In this document: one piece after another, positions 17,394-25,799 of the stretch | Numbering within the stretch: position 1 is the first letter of the stretch | Layout: each line of letters begins with the position of its first letter | Assembly (NCBI GenBank): GCA_024236295.1 | Contig: JACKKT010000011.1 | Location: 25,054-89,053, forward strand | Length of the DNA stretch: 64,000 nucleotides | Origin: Kordiimonadaceae bacterium | GTDB lineage: Bacteria > Pseudomonadota > Alphaproteobacteria > Sphingomonadales > Emcibacteraceae | Direction of reading: 5' to 3' | Notes under the pieces: generated by a model | What the model was told of the DNA's origin: nothing | The model's input: only the letters and a program-made list of their open reading frames with translations | The model's database searches: none | Program-made: the position numbers and the translations under genes

Positions 17394-18152
17394 ATGACAG
17401 ATCAGAAAAAAATGAATGTGCCTGATGGTTTTAGCCATCAGGCCTTTATGTCATTGGATAGCACAAATAAGGAAGCAATACGGCAGCTCGAAGCCGGTGC
17501 AAAAAGCGGCCTTTGGATCACAGCAGGTGAGCAGACAGGTGGCCGTGGTCGTGGTGGACGTGTCTGGGTGTCCGAACCCGGTAATTTATTTAGCTCTCTT
17601 ATATATGATTGTGGAAAAGACATTTATACCGCTGCCCAGCTAAGTTTTGTATCTTCCCTTGCTGTGCGTGAAACAATCCTTGAATTTTTGCCGGATAGTG
17701 ATGTTAAATGCAAATGGCCCAATGATGTGTTGCTTGAACATAAAAAAATTTCGGGCATTCTTCTTGAAAGTCACAGTATGGGCTCGGACACTACCAATCA
17801 TATAATCATCGGCATTGGTATTAATGTTGCCCACCATCCGGAAATAACCAGTTATGGTTCAACACATTTGAATGATCATGCCAAAAAATGTATCATGCCA
17901 GATGATGTTTTTTATAGTCTTGCACAAAAAATGGCTTTCTGGATTGATATCTGGCAAAATAATGGCTTTGAAGATATTAGGAAAAAGTGGCTGAATTGCT
18001 GTAAGGGACTGAATGAAATGATTACAGTAAGAACATCAGATCAGGAAGTTGCCGGACGATTTATTGACCTTGACTGTGATGGTGCCCTAAAACTGGATAC
18101 TGGTACCCATATAAAATTAATTCATTCGGGTGATGTTTTTTTCACCTCTTAA
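17394..18152 (+). CDS. birA: Biotin--[acetyl-CoA-carboxylase] ligase
   Basis: Activates biotin to biotinyl-AMP and attaches it to the carrier lysine of acetyl-CoA carboxylase. The biotin/adenylate loop GGRGRGGRVW is at residues 49-58, followed by KWPNDVLL (107-114) and the catalytic region KISGILLES (118-126). The small C-terminal beta domain is present. At 252 residues it lacks the N-terminal winged helix that makes E. coli BirA a repressor, so this is a monofunctional ligase and is not expected to regulate biotin genes. It sits six bases after nuoN, a standard alphaproteobacterial position. Confidence 0.95.
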   Translation: MTDQKKMNVPDGFSHQAFMSLDSTNKEAIRQLEAGAKSGLWITAGEQTGGRGRGGRVWVSEPGNLFSSLIYDCGKDIYTAAQLSFVSSLAVRETILEFLPDSDVKCKWPNDVLLEHKKISGILLESHSMGSDTTNHIIIGIGINVAHHPEITSYGSTHLNDHAKKCIMPDDVFYSLAQKMAFWIDIWQNNGFEDIRKKWLNCCKGLNEMITVRTSDQEVAGRFIDLDCDGALKLDTGTHIKLIHSGDVFFTS

Positions 18153-18166
18153 AAAGAGAGACCACC

Positions 18167-18943
18167 ATGCTGCTAGCGATTGATGCCGGAAATACCAATA
18201 TTGTTTTTGCACTTCATGATGAGGACAGGATCATTCATAAATGGCGTATTTCCAGCGCCAACAGCAGAACTGCCGATGAATATATGGTGTGGCTGTCGCA
18301 GCTTTTAAAATTTGAAGATCTGGATGCGTCCGTTATTACCGGTGCGATAATTGCAACTGTGGTGCCGCAGACTTTATTTCCCTTACAATTATTGTGTAGA
18401 CGGTATTTTCGCTGTGAGGCCATGGTGGTCGGCGATGCGAAAGTCAAACTTGATGTAAATGTAAAACTGCCAAATCCGGAAGAAGTTGGCGCCGACAGAT
18501 TGGTCAATGCTGTAGCAGCACAGAAAAAATATGGCGGCCCGATGATCATCATTGATTTTGGAACAGCAACGACATTTGACGTCATAGATGATAAAGGCGA
18601 TTATCATGGAGGTGTCATTGCGCCGGGGGTTAACCTTTCGGTGGAAGCGCTCAGTATGGCGGCGGCAAAGCTGCCAAGGGTGGCCGTTGAAAAGCCCGAA
18701 AAAGTTATCGGCAACAGCACAATTTCTGCCATACAGTCAGGTATATTTTATGGCTATCTTTCAATGATTGAAGGAATGGTCACCCGTATAACCGCCGAAT
18801 ATGGCGGTCCTATGAAAGTCTTGGCAACCGGTGGGCTTGCACCGCTTTTCAGTGATGCAACGAATATCATTGAATATGTTGATCAGGAACTGACAACGTA
18901 TGGTCTATTTGAAATTTATTCAGCCAATATTGACAGTAAGTAA
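18167..18943 (+). CDS. coaX: Type III pantothenate kinase
   Basis: Phosphorylates pantothenate, the first committed step of coenzyme A synthesis. The ASKHA-fold phosphate loop DAGNTNIVFA is at residues 6-15, the pantothenate-binding GADRLVNAVAA at about 108-118, and the second phosphate motif IIDFGTATTFDVID near 128-141. It has the usual 258-residue length. Type III enzymes need a monovalent cation and are not inhibited by CoA. The stop codon TAA overlaps the rnj ATG by one base, indicating tight coupling. Confidence 0.96.
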   Translation: MLLAIDAGNTNIVFALHDEDRIIHKWRISSANSRTADEYMVWLSQLLKFEDLDASVITGAIIATVVPQTLFPLQLLCRRYFRCEAMVVGDAKVKLDVNVKLPNPEEVGADRLVNAVAAQKKYGGPMIIIDFGTATTFDVIDDKGDYHGGVIAPGVNLSVEALSMAAAKLPRVAVEKPEKVIGNSTISAIQSGIFYGYLSMIEGMVTRITAEYGGPMKVLATGGLAPLFSDATNIIEYVDQELTTYGLFEIYSANIDSK

Positions 18944-20610
18944 TGAGCAGAAACCATAAACAGTTATTGTTTTTGCCACTTGGCGGATCCGGTGAAATAG
19001 GAATGAATTTAAACCTTTATTCCTATGATAATCAGTGGATTATGGTCGACTGCGGCATTTCATTTGCCGATGATTACCTGCCGGGTATTGATCTCATCAT
19101 GCCGGATGTCAGCTTCATTGATAATATTAGGGAGGACCTGCTTGGTCTTGTGCTGACTCATGCCCATGAAGATCATATTGGCGCTGTTGTCCATTTATGG
19201 CCGCGTTTTCGCTGTCCTATCTATGTTACGCCGTTTAGCGCCATAATACTTCGTTCAAAACTCGCTGAAGAAGGTCTGTTAGATCAGGTTACCATCCATG
19301 AAATTGCAGTAAGCGGAACTTTTAATCTGGGCGATTTCGAAATTGAATATGTCACACTGACCCATTCCATACCGGAGCCCAATGCGCTGAGGATAACAAC
19401 CCCGCTTGGGACAATTTTCCATACAGGGGACTGGAAACTGGATCCCGCACCAATTATCGGTGATGTCAGTAATATCCAAAGGCTTAAGGAAATAGGTGAT
19501 GCGGGCGTCCTGGCGATTGTTTGTGACAGCACCAATGTATTTAATGAAAAATCATCCGGTTCGGAAACGGCGGTACGTGAAAGCCTGCTTGAGCTATTAA
19601 AGGATAAACCGGGCGCTATATTCTGTACAACCTTCTCATCAAATGTGGCGCGTGTGGAAACACTTGGGCATATGGCACGGCAAACTGACCGCCATTTATG
19701 CCTGGTCGGTCGGTCAATCAAACGCAATGTGGCTGCGGCCCGTCAGTGTGGTTATTTGCATGACTTTCCGGAAATTATGGATGAGGAGGATGCAGCACAT
19801 CTGCCGCGAAATAAGGTTCTTTATGTCTGTACCGGCTGTCAGGGAGAGGCCAGAGCTGCCCTCCTGCGGATCGCGCAGGATAACAGCAAGCATGTACATA
19901 TTGCCAAAAATGATACGGTGGTATTTTCTTCAAAAGTAATTCCGGGAAATGAACTGGCAATCTCCCGAATTTATAACCTGCTGATTGAAAAATCAGCCGA
20001 GGTTATTACAGAAAAAAATGCCTTTGTCCATGTATCGGGTCATCCCGGGCAGGAAGAACTGAAGCAGATGTATGAATGGATCAGACCGGAAGTTGTTGTC
20101 CCAACCCATGGGGAGCGCGTCCATATGATGAAGCAGGCTGAGTTTGCATCATCATTGGGATATAAAAAAACGATTGTTCCTAAAAACGGAAGTGTTGTCA
20201 AGCTGGCACCGGGGCCGGCGGAAATTATCAACGAAGTCCCAGCAGGCAGATTGGCGCTTGATGGCAGAATATTGATCAGAGATGATGATTTGGCCATCAT
20301 TGAACGGAGACGGGTTTTATTTAATGGTGCGCTGGTTGTTCATGCGGTACTTGAAATGGATGGATCATTACTGGCGCCGCTTGAAATTACCCCAATTGGA
20401 CTTCCGGATGAGGGGGAAAATAAACTTGAAAAATTTATTGATGATAAAATTCATCGGGCGCTTGAGCGGGCTCAGAAGTCACATCTGGTTGATGATGATA
20501 TTATCAAGGAAATCATACGTGTTTCAGCGCGAAAGGCATCAAAACAATATACCGGAAAGGAAACGGGCCCGGTAACAACCGTCAATCTGACAAGGATGAC
20601 CAGAAAATGA
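18943..20610 (+). CDS. rnj: Ribonuclease J
   Basis: Beta-CASP metallo-beta-lactamase nuclease with 5'-to-3' exonuclease and endonuclease activity, acting in rRNA maturation and mRNA decay. The zinc motif HAHEDHIGA is at residues 73-81, further ligands lie in the THSIPEP and HTGDWK segments, and the beta-CASP GHPGQEEL and PTHGERVHM motifs follow at about residues 367-400. The C-terminal domain ends at residue 555, the usual length. The same window also encodes RNase E, so this organism combines both decay systems, as many alphaproteobacteria do. The last bases overlap mce (ATGA). Confidence 0.95.
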   Translation: MSRNHKQLLFLPLGGSGEIGMNLNLYSYDNQWIMVDCGISFADDYLPGIDLIMPDVSFIDNIREDLLGLVLTHAHEDHIGAVVHLWPRFRCPIYVTPFSAIILRSKLAEEGLLDQVTIHEIAVSGTFNLGDFEIEYVTLTHSIPEPNALRITTPLGTIFHTGDWKLDPAPIIGDVSNIQRLKEIGDAGVLAIVCDSTNVFNEKSSGSETAVRESLLELLKDKPGAIFCTTFSSNVARVETLGHMARQTDRHLCLVGRSIKRNVAAARQCGYLHDFPEIMDEEDAAHLPRNKVLYVCTGCQGEARAALLRIAQDNSKHVHIAKNDTVVFSSKVIPGNELAISRIYNLLIEKSAEVITEKNAFVHVSGHPGQEELKQMYEWIRPEVVVPTHGERVHMMKQAEFASSLGYKKTIVPKNGSVVKLAPGPAEIINEVPAGRLALDGRILIRDDDLAIIERRRVLFNGALVVHAVLEMDGSLLAPLEITPIGLPDEGENKLEKFIDDKIHRALERAQKSHLVDDDIIKEIIRVSARKASKQYTGKETGPVTTVNLTRMTRK

Positions 20611-21011
20611 TTAAAAAATTAAATCATGTGGCAATTGCTGTACCGGATTTGGATGCGGCGATAAATCTATATAAAGATGTTTTAGGGGCGGATGTTGAGG
20701 GGGTTGTTGATCTTCCGGCACATGGTGTTACGGTCGCATTTGTTGATCTTGGGAATACGAAAATTGAACTGCTTTATCCACTTGGTGATAATTCACCAAT
20801 ACTGTCTTATTTAAATAAAAATTCGTCAGGGGGTATTCATCACATTTGTTTTGAAGTAGAAGATATAAAAGAGGCGCGTGACCGATTGCTCGAAAAAGGT
20901 ATGAGGATAATCGGAAAATCAGAACCGGCGCTGGGTGCCCATGGCAAGCCGGTGCTCTTTCTACACCCTAAGGATTTTTGCGGTACACTTATTGAACTTG
21001 AGCAGATTTAG
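20607..21011 (+). CDS. mce: Methylmalonyl-CoA epimerase
   Basis: Interconverts (2R)- and (2S)-methylmalonyl-CoA in propionyl-CoA catabolism. The 134-residue protein is a single vicinal-oxygen-chelate (glyoxalase-like) unit. Metal ligands expected for the family are visible: His7 in KLNHVAIAV, His in GIHHICFEV near residue 75, and Glu in GTLIELEQ at the C-terminus. The AHGV and GAHGKPVLFLHPKDFCGTLIE segments are typical of the epimerase rather than of glyoxalase I. Its position after rnj is conserved in alphaproteobacteria, though the functional link is unclear. Confidence 0.92.
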   Translation: MIKKLNHVAIAVPDLDAAINLYKDVLGADVEGVVDLPAHGVTVAFVDLGNTKIELLYPLGDNSPILSYLNKNSSGGIHHICFEVEDIKEARDRLLEKGMRIIGKSEPALGAHGKPVLFLHPKDFCGTLIELEQI

Positions 21012-21020
21012 AGGTTAATC

Positions 21021-21263
21021 ATGAATTATATTGGGTATAGCATCACATTTTTTCTTTCCTGGTGGTTTTTCCTCTTCATTGTTTTGCCGATTGGAGTGAC
21101 GACCCACAGTGAATTAGATGAAGATGTTGAGGACGGCATTGAGGTCGGTTCACCTGTCCATGCAAATATCAAGAAAAAAATGCTGATGGCTACAGGGCTA
21201 ACTGTTTGTTTTATGATACTGGTGGCAATAATTGACTATTTTGACCTAATATCAATTAAGTGA
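21021..21263 (+). CDS. DUF1467 family small membrane protein
   Basis: An 80-residue inner-membrane protein with two predicted helices, about residues 6-27 (FFLSWWFFLFIVLPIGV) and 52-74. Between them is the conserved family loop around GSPVHANIKKK, facing the cytosol or periplasm. I recognise the pattern as DUF1467, a family without known function that lies after mce in many alphaproteobacteria. It is the last gene of the nuo-birA-coaX-rnj-mce run, since an intrinsic terminator follows directly. Confidence 0.85.
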   Translation: MNYIGYSITFFLSWWFFLFIVLPIGVTTHSELDEDVEDGIEVGSPVHANIKKKMLMATGLTVCFMILVAIIDYFDLISIK

Positions 21264-21287
21264 ACGGATTTTACAAAATTCAGACAT

Positions 21288-21322
21288 AAAAAAAGCAAGG
21301 ATTAAACCTTGCTTCTTTTATT
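21288..21322 (+). terminator. Intrinsic terminator closing the nuo-DUF1467 run
   Basis: A-rich sequence, then the stem AAGCAAGG (21293-21300), loop ATTAAA, CCTTGCTT (21307-21314) and a T-rich tail. It lies 24 bases after the DUF1467 stop and is the first clear terminator since the nuo promoter. Confidence 0.8.
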
Positions 21323-21492
21323 TGGTGTAGTGATTTTTGTCCAAATTTTTATTTTTTGTTGCTATAGAGTTTCCTCACTCCCAAACTTGGGCTTCACTAA
21401 TGGGGTTAAATTACATTTGGCTTGCTGTTCTGTCACCCTAAAAATGAGTAAAATTGTAATATTTTTGTAACTTGTTGTATTTCTGCCACATA

Positions 21493-21522
21493 TTGATCTT
21501 ACTAAGAAAATTCATCTATGAT
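21493..21522 (+). promoter_or_regulatory. Predicted promoter of the secreted 163-residue protein
   Basis: TTGATC (21493-21498) and TATGAT (21517-21522), spacing 18 bases, with the ATG at 21540. The -10 is close to the gene, leaving a leader of about ten bases that still includes the AGGAG site. Confidence 0.5.
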
Positions 21523-21539
21523 GTAAAGCAGGAGAGATT

Positions 21540-22031
21540 ATGATGCGACTTAAGGTAACTATTCTGATAATGCTTGCTTTTTCATCTTTGTCATCAGTTT
21601 TGTCTGCGCAGGAAAATTCTGATAATAAAAAAATTGAAGAGACAAAAACGCCTGACCAAATCCTCCTCGTCACCTATGAAGATTGCCAATTGTTAAGACC
21701 TTATATTCCGGGTGAGGATGTCACCTATAAACCCGATCAGGATGTGCGCGGAAATGCGTTGATACCAGCTGAAATTAAAAATGAAAATGATCTGATGATC
21801 GGCAGTAACGGATATTCATTTTATTTAACCCATGATGCCTTAAAAGTAATGAACGACAATAAAAGTTCGGGTCTTACAGGAAGTGAAGAGGGAAAAATCA
21901 TTCTGGGCCAGGTTACAGTTAAAGATGGAGATGTTTTCTGGAATGGACGCTCGCTAAAAGAAAGTGATAAAAGCCGCATTTACATGCTTTGCGATCAGCA
22001 AAGAAAAAGACGACCGATTATCAAAAGGTAA
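21540..22031 (+). CDS. Secreted conserved protein of unknown function
   Basis: I do not recognise a characterised family. The first 23 residues form a signal peptide ending ...SSVLSAQE, so the mature protein should be periplasmic or outer-membrane associated. The mature part has two cysteines far apart (near residues 49 and 153) that could form a disulfide, and a motif YIPGEDVTYKPDQDVRGN around residues 55-72 whose Pro/Gly/Asp pattern I recall from uncharacterised alphaproteobacterial secreted proteins. A basic tail ends the protein (QRKRRPIIKR). Two ATG codons are adjacent (21540 and 21543) with AGGAG upstream. It has its own promoter and stands alone between the nuo run and proS. Confidence 0.8.
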   Translation: MMRLKVTILIMLAFSSLSSVLSAQENSDNKKIEETKTPDQILLVTYEDCQLLRPYIPGEDVTYKPDQDVRGNALIPAEIKNENDLMIGSNGYSFYLTHDALKVMNDNKSSGLTGSEEGKIILGQVTVKDGDVFWNGRSLKESDKSRIYMLCDQQRKRRPIIKR

Positions 22032-22059
22032 TTGAAGAAACCGCCACCTTTGCTATAAA
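22032..22059 (+). promoter_or_regulatory. Predicted promoter of proS
   Basis: TTGAAG (22032-22037) and TATAAA (22054-22059), spacing 16 bases, starting immediately after the stop of the preceding gene and leaving a leader of about 37 bases to the proS ATG. Confidence 0.55.
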
Positions 22060-22102
22060 GCAATATATTATTTTTTAAATTATAAATTATTCAAGGTCTA
22101 AA

Positions 22103-23404
22103 ATGCGTCTTTCAAATTATTTTATCCCGACCATCAAGGAAAATCCGGCAGAGGCACAGATTGTCTCTCATCGTTTGATGCTTCGTTCCGGTATGATCCG
22201 CCAATCAAGTGCAGGGATTTATATCTGGCTGCCGACTGGACTTCGGGTGATGAATAAAATTGCCGATATTGTTCGTGAAGAACAGGGCCGGGCCGGGGCC
22301 ATTGAATTATTGATGCCAACAATTCAGCCTGCGGAGCTATGGCAGCAAAGTGGCCGTTATGACGCCTACGGCAAAGAAATGCTCCGGATCACGGACCGTA
22401 GCGAGCGGGAAATGCTTTACGGGCCAACCAATGAGGAAATGATCACCGATCTTTTTAAGAATAATGTGAAAACATATAAGGATCTGCCACTTAATCTTTA
22501 TCATATTCAATGGAAATTCCGGGATGAGGTACGCCCGCGGTTTGGGATCATGCGCGGTCGTGAATTTCTTATGAAAGATGCCTATTCTTTTGATTTGGAT
22601 TTTGAAGGGGCAAAAGAATCCTACAATAAAATGTATGTGGCTTACCTTCGAACATTTGCGCGGCTTGGCCTTGTGGCAATTCCGGTGCGGGCCGACGCAG
22701 GCGCGATTGGTGGTGATCTCAGCCATGAATTTCAGATCCTTGCTGAAACCGGCGAAAGTACCCTTTATTATGATAAGGGCATTGAAAGTTTTGAACTGGC
22801 CTCCCTGACCGGCGATATAGAAAGTGAGACGGTAAGCAAACTGCAAAGCTATTATGCAATGGAAGAAGAAAAGCATGATCCGGAAAATTGCCCGGTACCG
22901 GCTGAAAACTTAAGAACAGCCAAGGGGATTGAAGTTGGGCATATTTTCTATTTTGGTAAAAAATATTCCGAACCTATGGGCGCGAAAGTCGCCGGCCCTG
23001 ACGGCAAGGAAGTTGTCGTTGAAATGGGGTCATACGGCATTGGCGTCTCGCGACTGGTCGGTGCACTGATTGAAGCCAATCATGATGATAAAGGGATCAT
23101 CTGGCCGGAAGCGGTTGCCCCCTTTAAAGTCGGAATCATTAATTTACGCGCTAAAGATGAAGCTTGTACTGCTGCCTGTGATGATCTTTACCAAAAGATG
23201 CAGGACCGTGGCATCGAAGTATTATATGATGACCGTGATGCGGGACCAGGTGCCAAGTTTGCGGATATGGATCTGATTGGCCTGCCGTGGCAGGTGGTTG
23301 TGGGGCCTAAAGGTCTTGAAAAAGGTGTATACGAACTAAAAAACCGTCGTACTGATGAACGGATAGAACTTGGCCTTGAAGAACTGCTCAATAAATTAGG
23401 ATAA
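22103..23404 (+). CDS. proS: Proline--tRNA ligase, short type without editing insertion
   Basis: Class II synthetase charging tRNA-Pro. Motif 2 is seen in GPTNEEMITDLF and YHIQWKFRDEVRPRFGIMRGREFLMKDAYSFD, motif 3 in MGSYGIGVSRLVGALIE, and the C-terminal anticodon-binding domain in the last 90 residues. At 433 residues it is far shorter than the 570-residue E. coli form because the INS editing domain between motifs 2 and 3 is missing. This truncated type is characteristic of alphaproteobacteria, which usually clear mischarged Ala-tRNA-Pro with a separate protein of the YbaK/ProX family; none is in this window. lolC follows after three bases. Confidence 0.95.
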   Translation: MRLSNYFIPTIKENPAEAQIVSHRLMLRSGMIRQSSAGIYIWLPTGLRVMNKIADIVREEQGRAGAIELLMPTIQPAELWQQSGRYDAYGKEMLRITDRSEREMLYGPTNEEMITDLFKNNVKTYKDLPLNLYHIQWKFRDEVRPRFGIMRGREFLMKDAYSFDLDFEGAKESYNKMYVAYLRTFARLGLVAIPVRADAGAIGGDLSHEFQILAETGESTLYYDKGIESFELASLTGDIESETVSKLQSYYAMEEEKHDPENCPVPAENLRTAKGIEVGHIFYFGKKYSEPMGAKVAGPDGKEVVVEMGSYGIGVSRLVGALIEANHDDKGIIWPEAVAPFKVGIINLRAKDEACTAACDDLYQKMQDRGIEVLYDDRDAGPGAKFADMDLIGLPWQVVVGPKGLEKGVYELKNRRTDERIELGLEELLNKLG

Positions 23405-23407
23405 TAT

Positions 23408-24664
23408 ATGTTCAGAAGTTACGAGTGGAAAGTCGCGCTCAAATATTTAAGCATTAAGGGTCATGACGGCTTTGTCACTGTAATCGCTTTATTTTCACTT
23501 TTTGGAATTTTCCTTGGGGTTGGGGCATTGGTTGTCACTATGTCGGTAATGGGTGGCTTTCGTGAAGAACTCCTAAATAAAGTTATAGGCTTTAACGGCC
23601 ACGTTCTTTATCAGCCGTTTGGCGGTAAAATGGAAAATTATGATCAGGCGGCCGATGATTTAAGCACGGTAAAAGATGTTGTAAAAGTCCGCCCGATTAT
23701 TGAAGGGCAGGCATTGGCAATGATGGGGGATAATGGCACATTTGCCCTTGTCCGCGGTGTTAAGCCGGAAGATCTGAAATCAAAAGATCTGGTCGCATCA
23801 AATATAGTCGAAGGTAGTCTTGATCATTTTGGCGAGGGTGAAAATGACATCGTTATCGGCAAAAGGCTTGCTGAAAAATACAGCCTTCAAATCGGAAGCG
23901 ATGTAACGCTGATGTCGCCAAGGGGACGAATTACAGCGTTTGGCACCGTTCCGCGAATTCAGCAGTTCACCGTTGTCGCCATTTTTGAAGTCGGTGAATT
24001 TAATTATGATTCAAGCTACTTTTTTGTTCCCCTGAAAGCAGCGCAGACTTATTTCCAGTATGGAGATCAGGCGGGGGGGCTTGAAATAACCCTTACCCAT
24101 GCGGATATGGTCGGGAAAGTATACCCGCTTCTTGCGCAGCGGATCGTTGATTCCGGTCTGGCAGGCCGTATTATTGACTGGCAGCAGCTCAACCGGTCAT
24201 TCTTTAATGCATTACAGATAGAAAAAAATGCCATGTTTATCATTTTGTCCCTGATTATTCTGGTGGCAGTTTTTAACGTTATCTCAACAATGATCATGCT
24301 GGTAAAAAGTAAAACCAGGGATATTGCCGTCCTGCGGACGATGGGAGCGTCCCGCTCATCCATCACCCGGATATTTTTCATTATTGGCTCAAGTATTGGG
24401 GTTATTGGAACTTTTCTGGGTGTTGTCGGGGGTGTATATCTGGCCAATCATCTTCAATGGGTGGCGGATCTGATTGAAAAAATGACGGGGGCCACTGTCT
24501 GGGATGCCGAGACAAGATTCATTAGTGAAATACCGTCAATAGTTGATAATACGGAAGTGATTGCCATCACTATTGTTGCACTTACCTTATCCCTTTTGGC
24601 GACAATATTTCCGGCACTTAAGGCCGCTAATACTGATCCGGTAAAGGCACTTAAGTATGAGTAA
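23408..24664 (+). CDS. lolC: LolC/LolE-family lipoprotein-releasing permease
   Basis: Inner-membrane subunit of the ABC system that extracts outer-membrane lipoproteins and passes them to the chaperone LolA. The layout is the family one: a first membrane helix at about residues 20-47, a large periplasmic domain (48-270), then three helices near 272-298, 317-345 and 376-405. Conserved cytoplasmic residues in KSKTRDIAVLRTMGASRSSI form the contact with the ATPase. Only one permease gene accompanies lolD, so the transporter may be a homodimer (LolF-like) unless a second permease lies elsewhere. It overlaps lolD by 8 bases. Confidence 0.93.
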   Translation: MFRSYEWKVALKYLSIKGHDGFVTVIALFSLFGIFLGVGALVVTMSVMGGFREELLNKVIGFNGHVLYQPFGGKMENYDQAADDLSTVKDVVKVRPIIEGQALAMMGDNGTFALVRGVKPEDLKSKDLVASNIVEGSLDHFGEGENDIVIGKRLAEKYSLQIGSDVTLMSPRGRITAFGTVPRIQQFTVVAIFEVGEFNYDSSYFFVPLKAAQTYFQYGDQAGGLEITLTHADMVGKVYPLLAQRIVDSGLAGRIIDWQQLNRSFFNALQIEKNAMFIILSLIILVAVFNVISTMIMLVKSKTRDIAVLRTMGASRSSITRIFFIIGSSIGVIGTFLGVVGGVYLANHLQWVADLIEKMTGATVWDAETRFISEIPSIVDNTEVIAITIVALTLSLLATIFPALKAANTDPVKALKYE

Positions 24665-25337
24665 TATTATTGAACTTAAAGACATTTATAAAAGTTTTGA
24701 TCAGGGAACCCAGCACCTTGAAATATTAAAGGGTATTTCCCTTTCCATTACAAGTGGAGAAGTCGTAGCACTAGTCGGGGCGTCTGGCGCTGGTAAATCA
24801 ACCCTGCTTCATATTATGGGACTGCTTGAGCGGGCCGATAGTGGTGATGTGGTTATTTCGGGTATTCCAACCAAGGATTTAAATGATATCAAACGGACAA
24901 AAATTCGCCGTTTGGAAATCGGGTTCGTTTATCAGTTTCATAATCTGCTTCCTGAATTTACAGCGCTGGAAAATGTTATAATTCCTCAACTTATTGCCGG
25001 GTCTTCAAAGAAGGATGCAAATACACGTGCCGTAGAACTGCTTGAAAAAATGGGACTTGGGCAACGGCTGGAACACAGGCCGTCTGAACTTTCCGGCGGC
25101 GAACAGCAAAGAGTTGCAATAGCAAGGGGGCTGGCCAATCGCCCGCGCCTGATTTTGGCGGATGAGCCAACCGGCAATCTTGACGAAAAAACCGGAAATG
25201 ATGTGATGGATATCCTTCTTAAACTTTCCAAGGACGAGGGAGTTTCTGCCTTAATTGCTACCCATAATAATGCCCTTGCCAAACGGATGGACCGGACCGT
25301 AATATTGAAAGAAGGCGTCATTCAGGATACTATCTAG
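24657..25337 (+). CDS. lolD: Lipoprotein-releasing ABC transporter ATPase
   Basis: Cytosolic ATPase powering lipoprotein release. All ABC motifs are intact in 226 residues: Walker A GASGAGKST (41-49), Q-loop VYQFHNLLPEFTALENV, signature LSGGEQQRVAIARGL, Walker B LILADEPTGNLD and the H-loop His in IATHNN. The LLPEFTALENV stretch is typical of LolD within the MacB-like group. Translation is coupled to the upstream permease through the 8-base overlap. Confidence 0.95.
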   Translation: MSNIIELKDIYKSFDQGTQHLEILKGISLSITSGEVVALVGASGAGKSTLLHIMGLLERADSGDVVISGIPTKDLNDIKRTKIRRLEIGFVYQFHNLLPEFTALENVIIPQLIAGSSKKDANTRAVELLEKMGLGQRLEHRPSELSGGEQQRVAIARGLANRPRLILADEPTGNLDEKTGNDVMDILLKLSKDEGVSALIATHNNALAKRMDRTVILKEGVIQDTI

Positions 25338-25377
25338 CGCTTCTAAAGGGGCTATTTTCAAATAAAAAGGGGTAAAC

Positions 25378-25779
25378 ATGCTTGAGCTGGGTGATTTAAA
25401 TTATTTGGCGATTATCATAGCGGCAATTGCAAAATTTCTTGTAGGGGGCTCATGGTTTTCAAAATTGTTATTTGGCAGATTATGGCTTAAGGTAACTGCC
25501 CTTAAGCCCGAAGAAATGGGGAATCCGCGTAATGCAATGATGATTGGTTTTGGTCTTTGTCTATTGGTGTCATTTTCATTTGCGGTTCTTTTGGCGATAT
25601 TACAGATTGATCTGAAATCCAGTCTGGCCGTTGCAATCATAATTGCTATAGGCATTTCGTCGGCACAAACGGGATTGTCATTTGCTTTTGAAAACAGGCC
25701 CTTGAAATTATTTTTAATTTATGCCGCGCAATCAGTTGTTGAATTTGTTACAGTCGTCTTAATTTTAAAACTGATGTGA
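25378..25779 (+). CDS. DUF1761 family membrane protein
   Basis: A 133-residue protein with four predicted transmembrane helices (about residues 8-25, 52-73, 81-100 and 108-130). The first loop, GGSWFSKLLFGRLWLKV, matches the pattern of DUF1761, a family of unknown function in which a Trp-rich segment follows helix 1. An AAGGGG site precedes the ATG. It lies between lolD (40-base gap) and dnaE (20-base gap) and is probably co-transcribed, but nothing in the sequence ties it to either function. Confidence 0.75.
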   Translation: MLELGDLNYLAIIIAAIAKFLVGGSWFSKLLFGRLWLKVTALKPEEMGNPRNAMMIGFGLCLLVSFSFAVLLAILQIDLKSSLAVAIIIAIGISSAQTGLSFAFENRPLKLFLIYAAQSVVEFVTVVLILKLM

Positions 25780-25799
25780 AGATCGGAAAAACTGCATAA

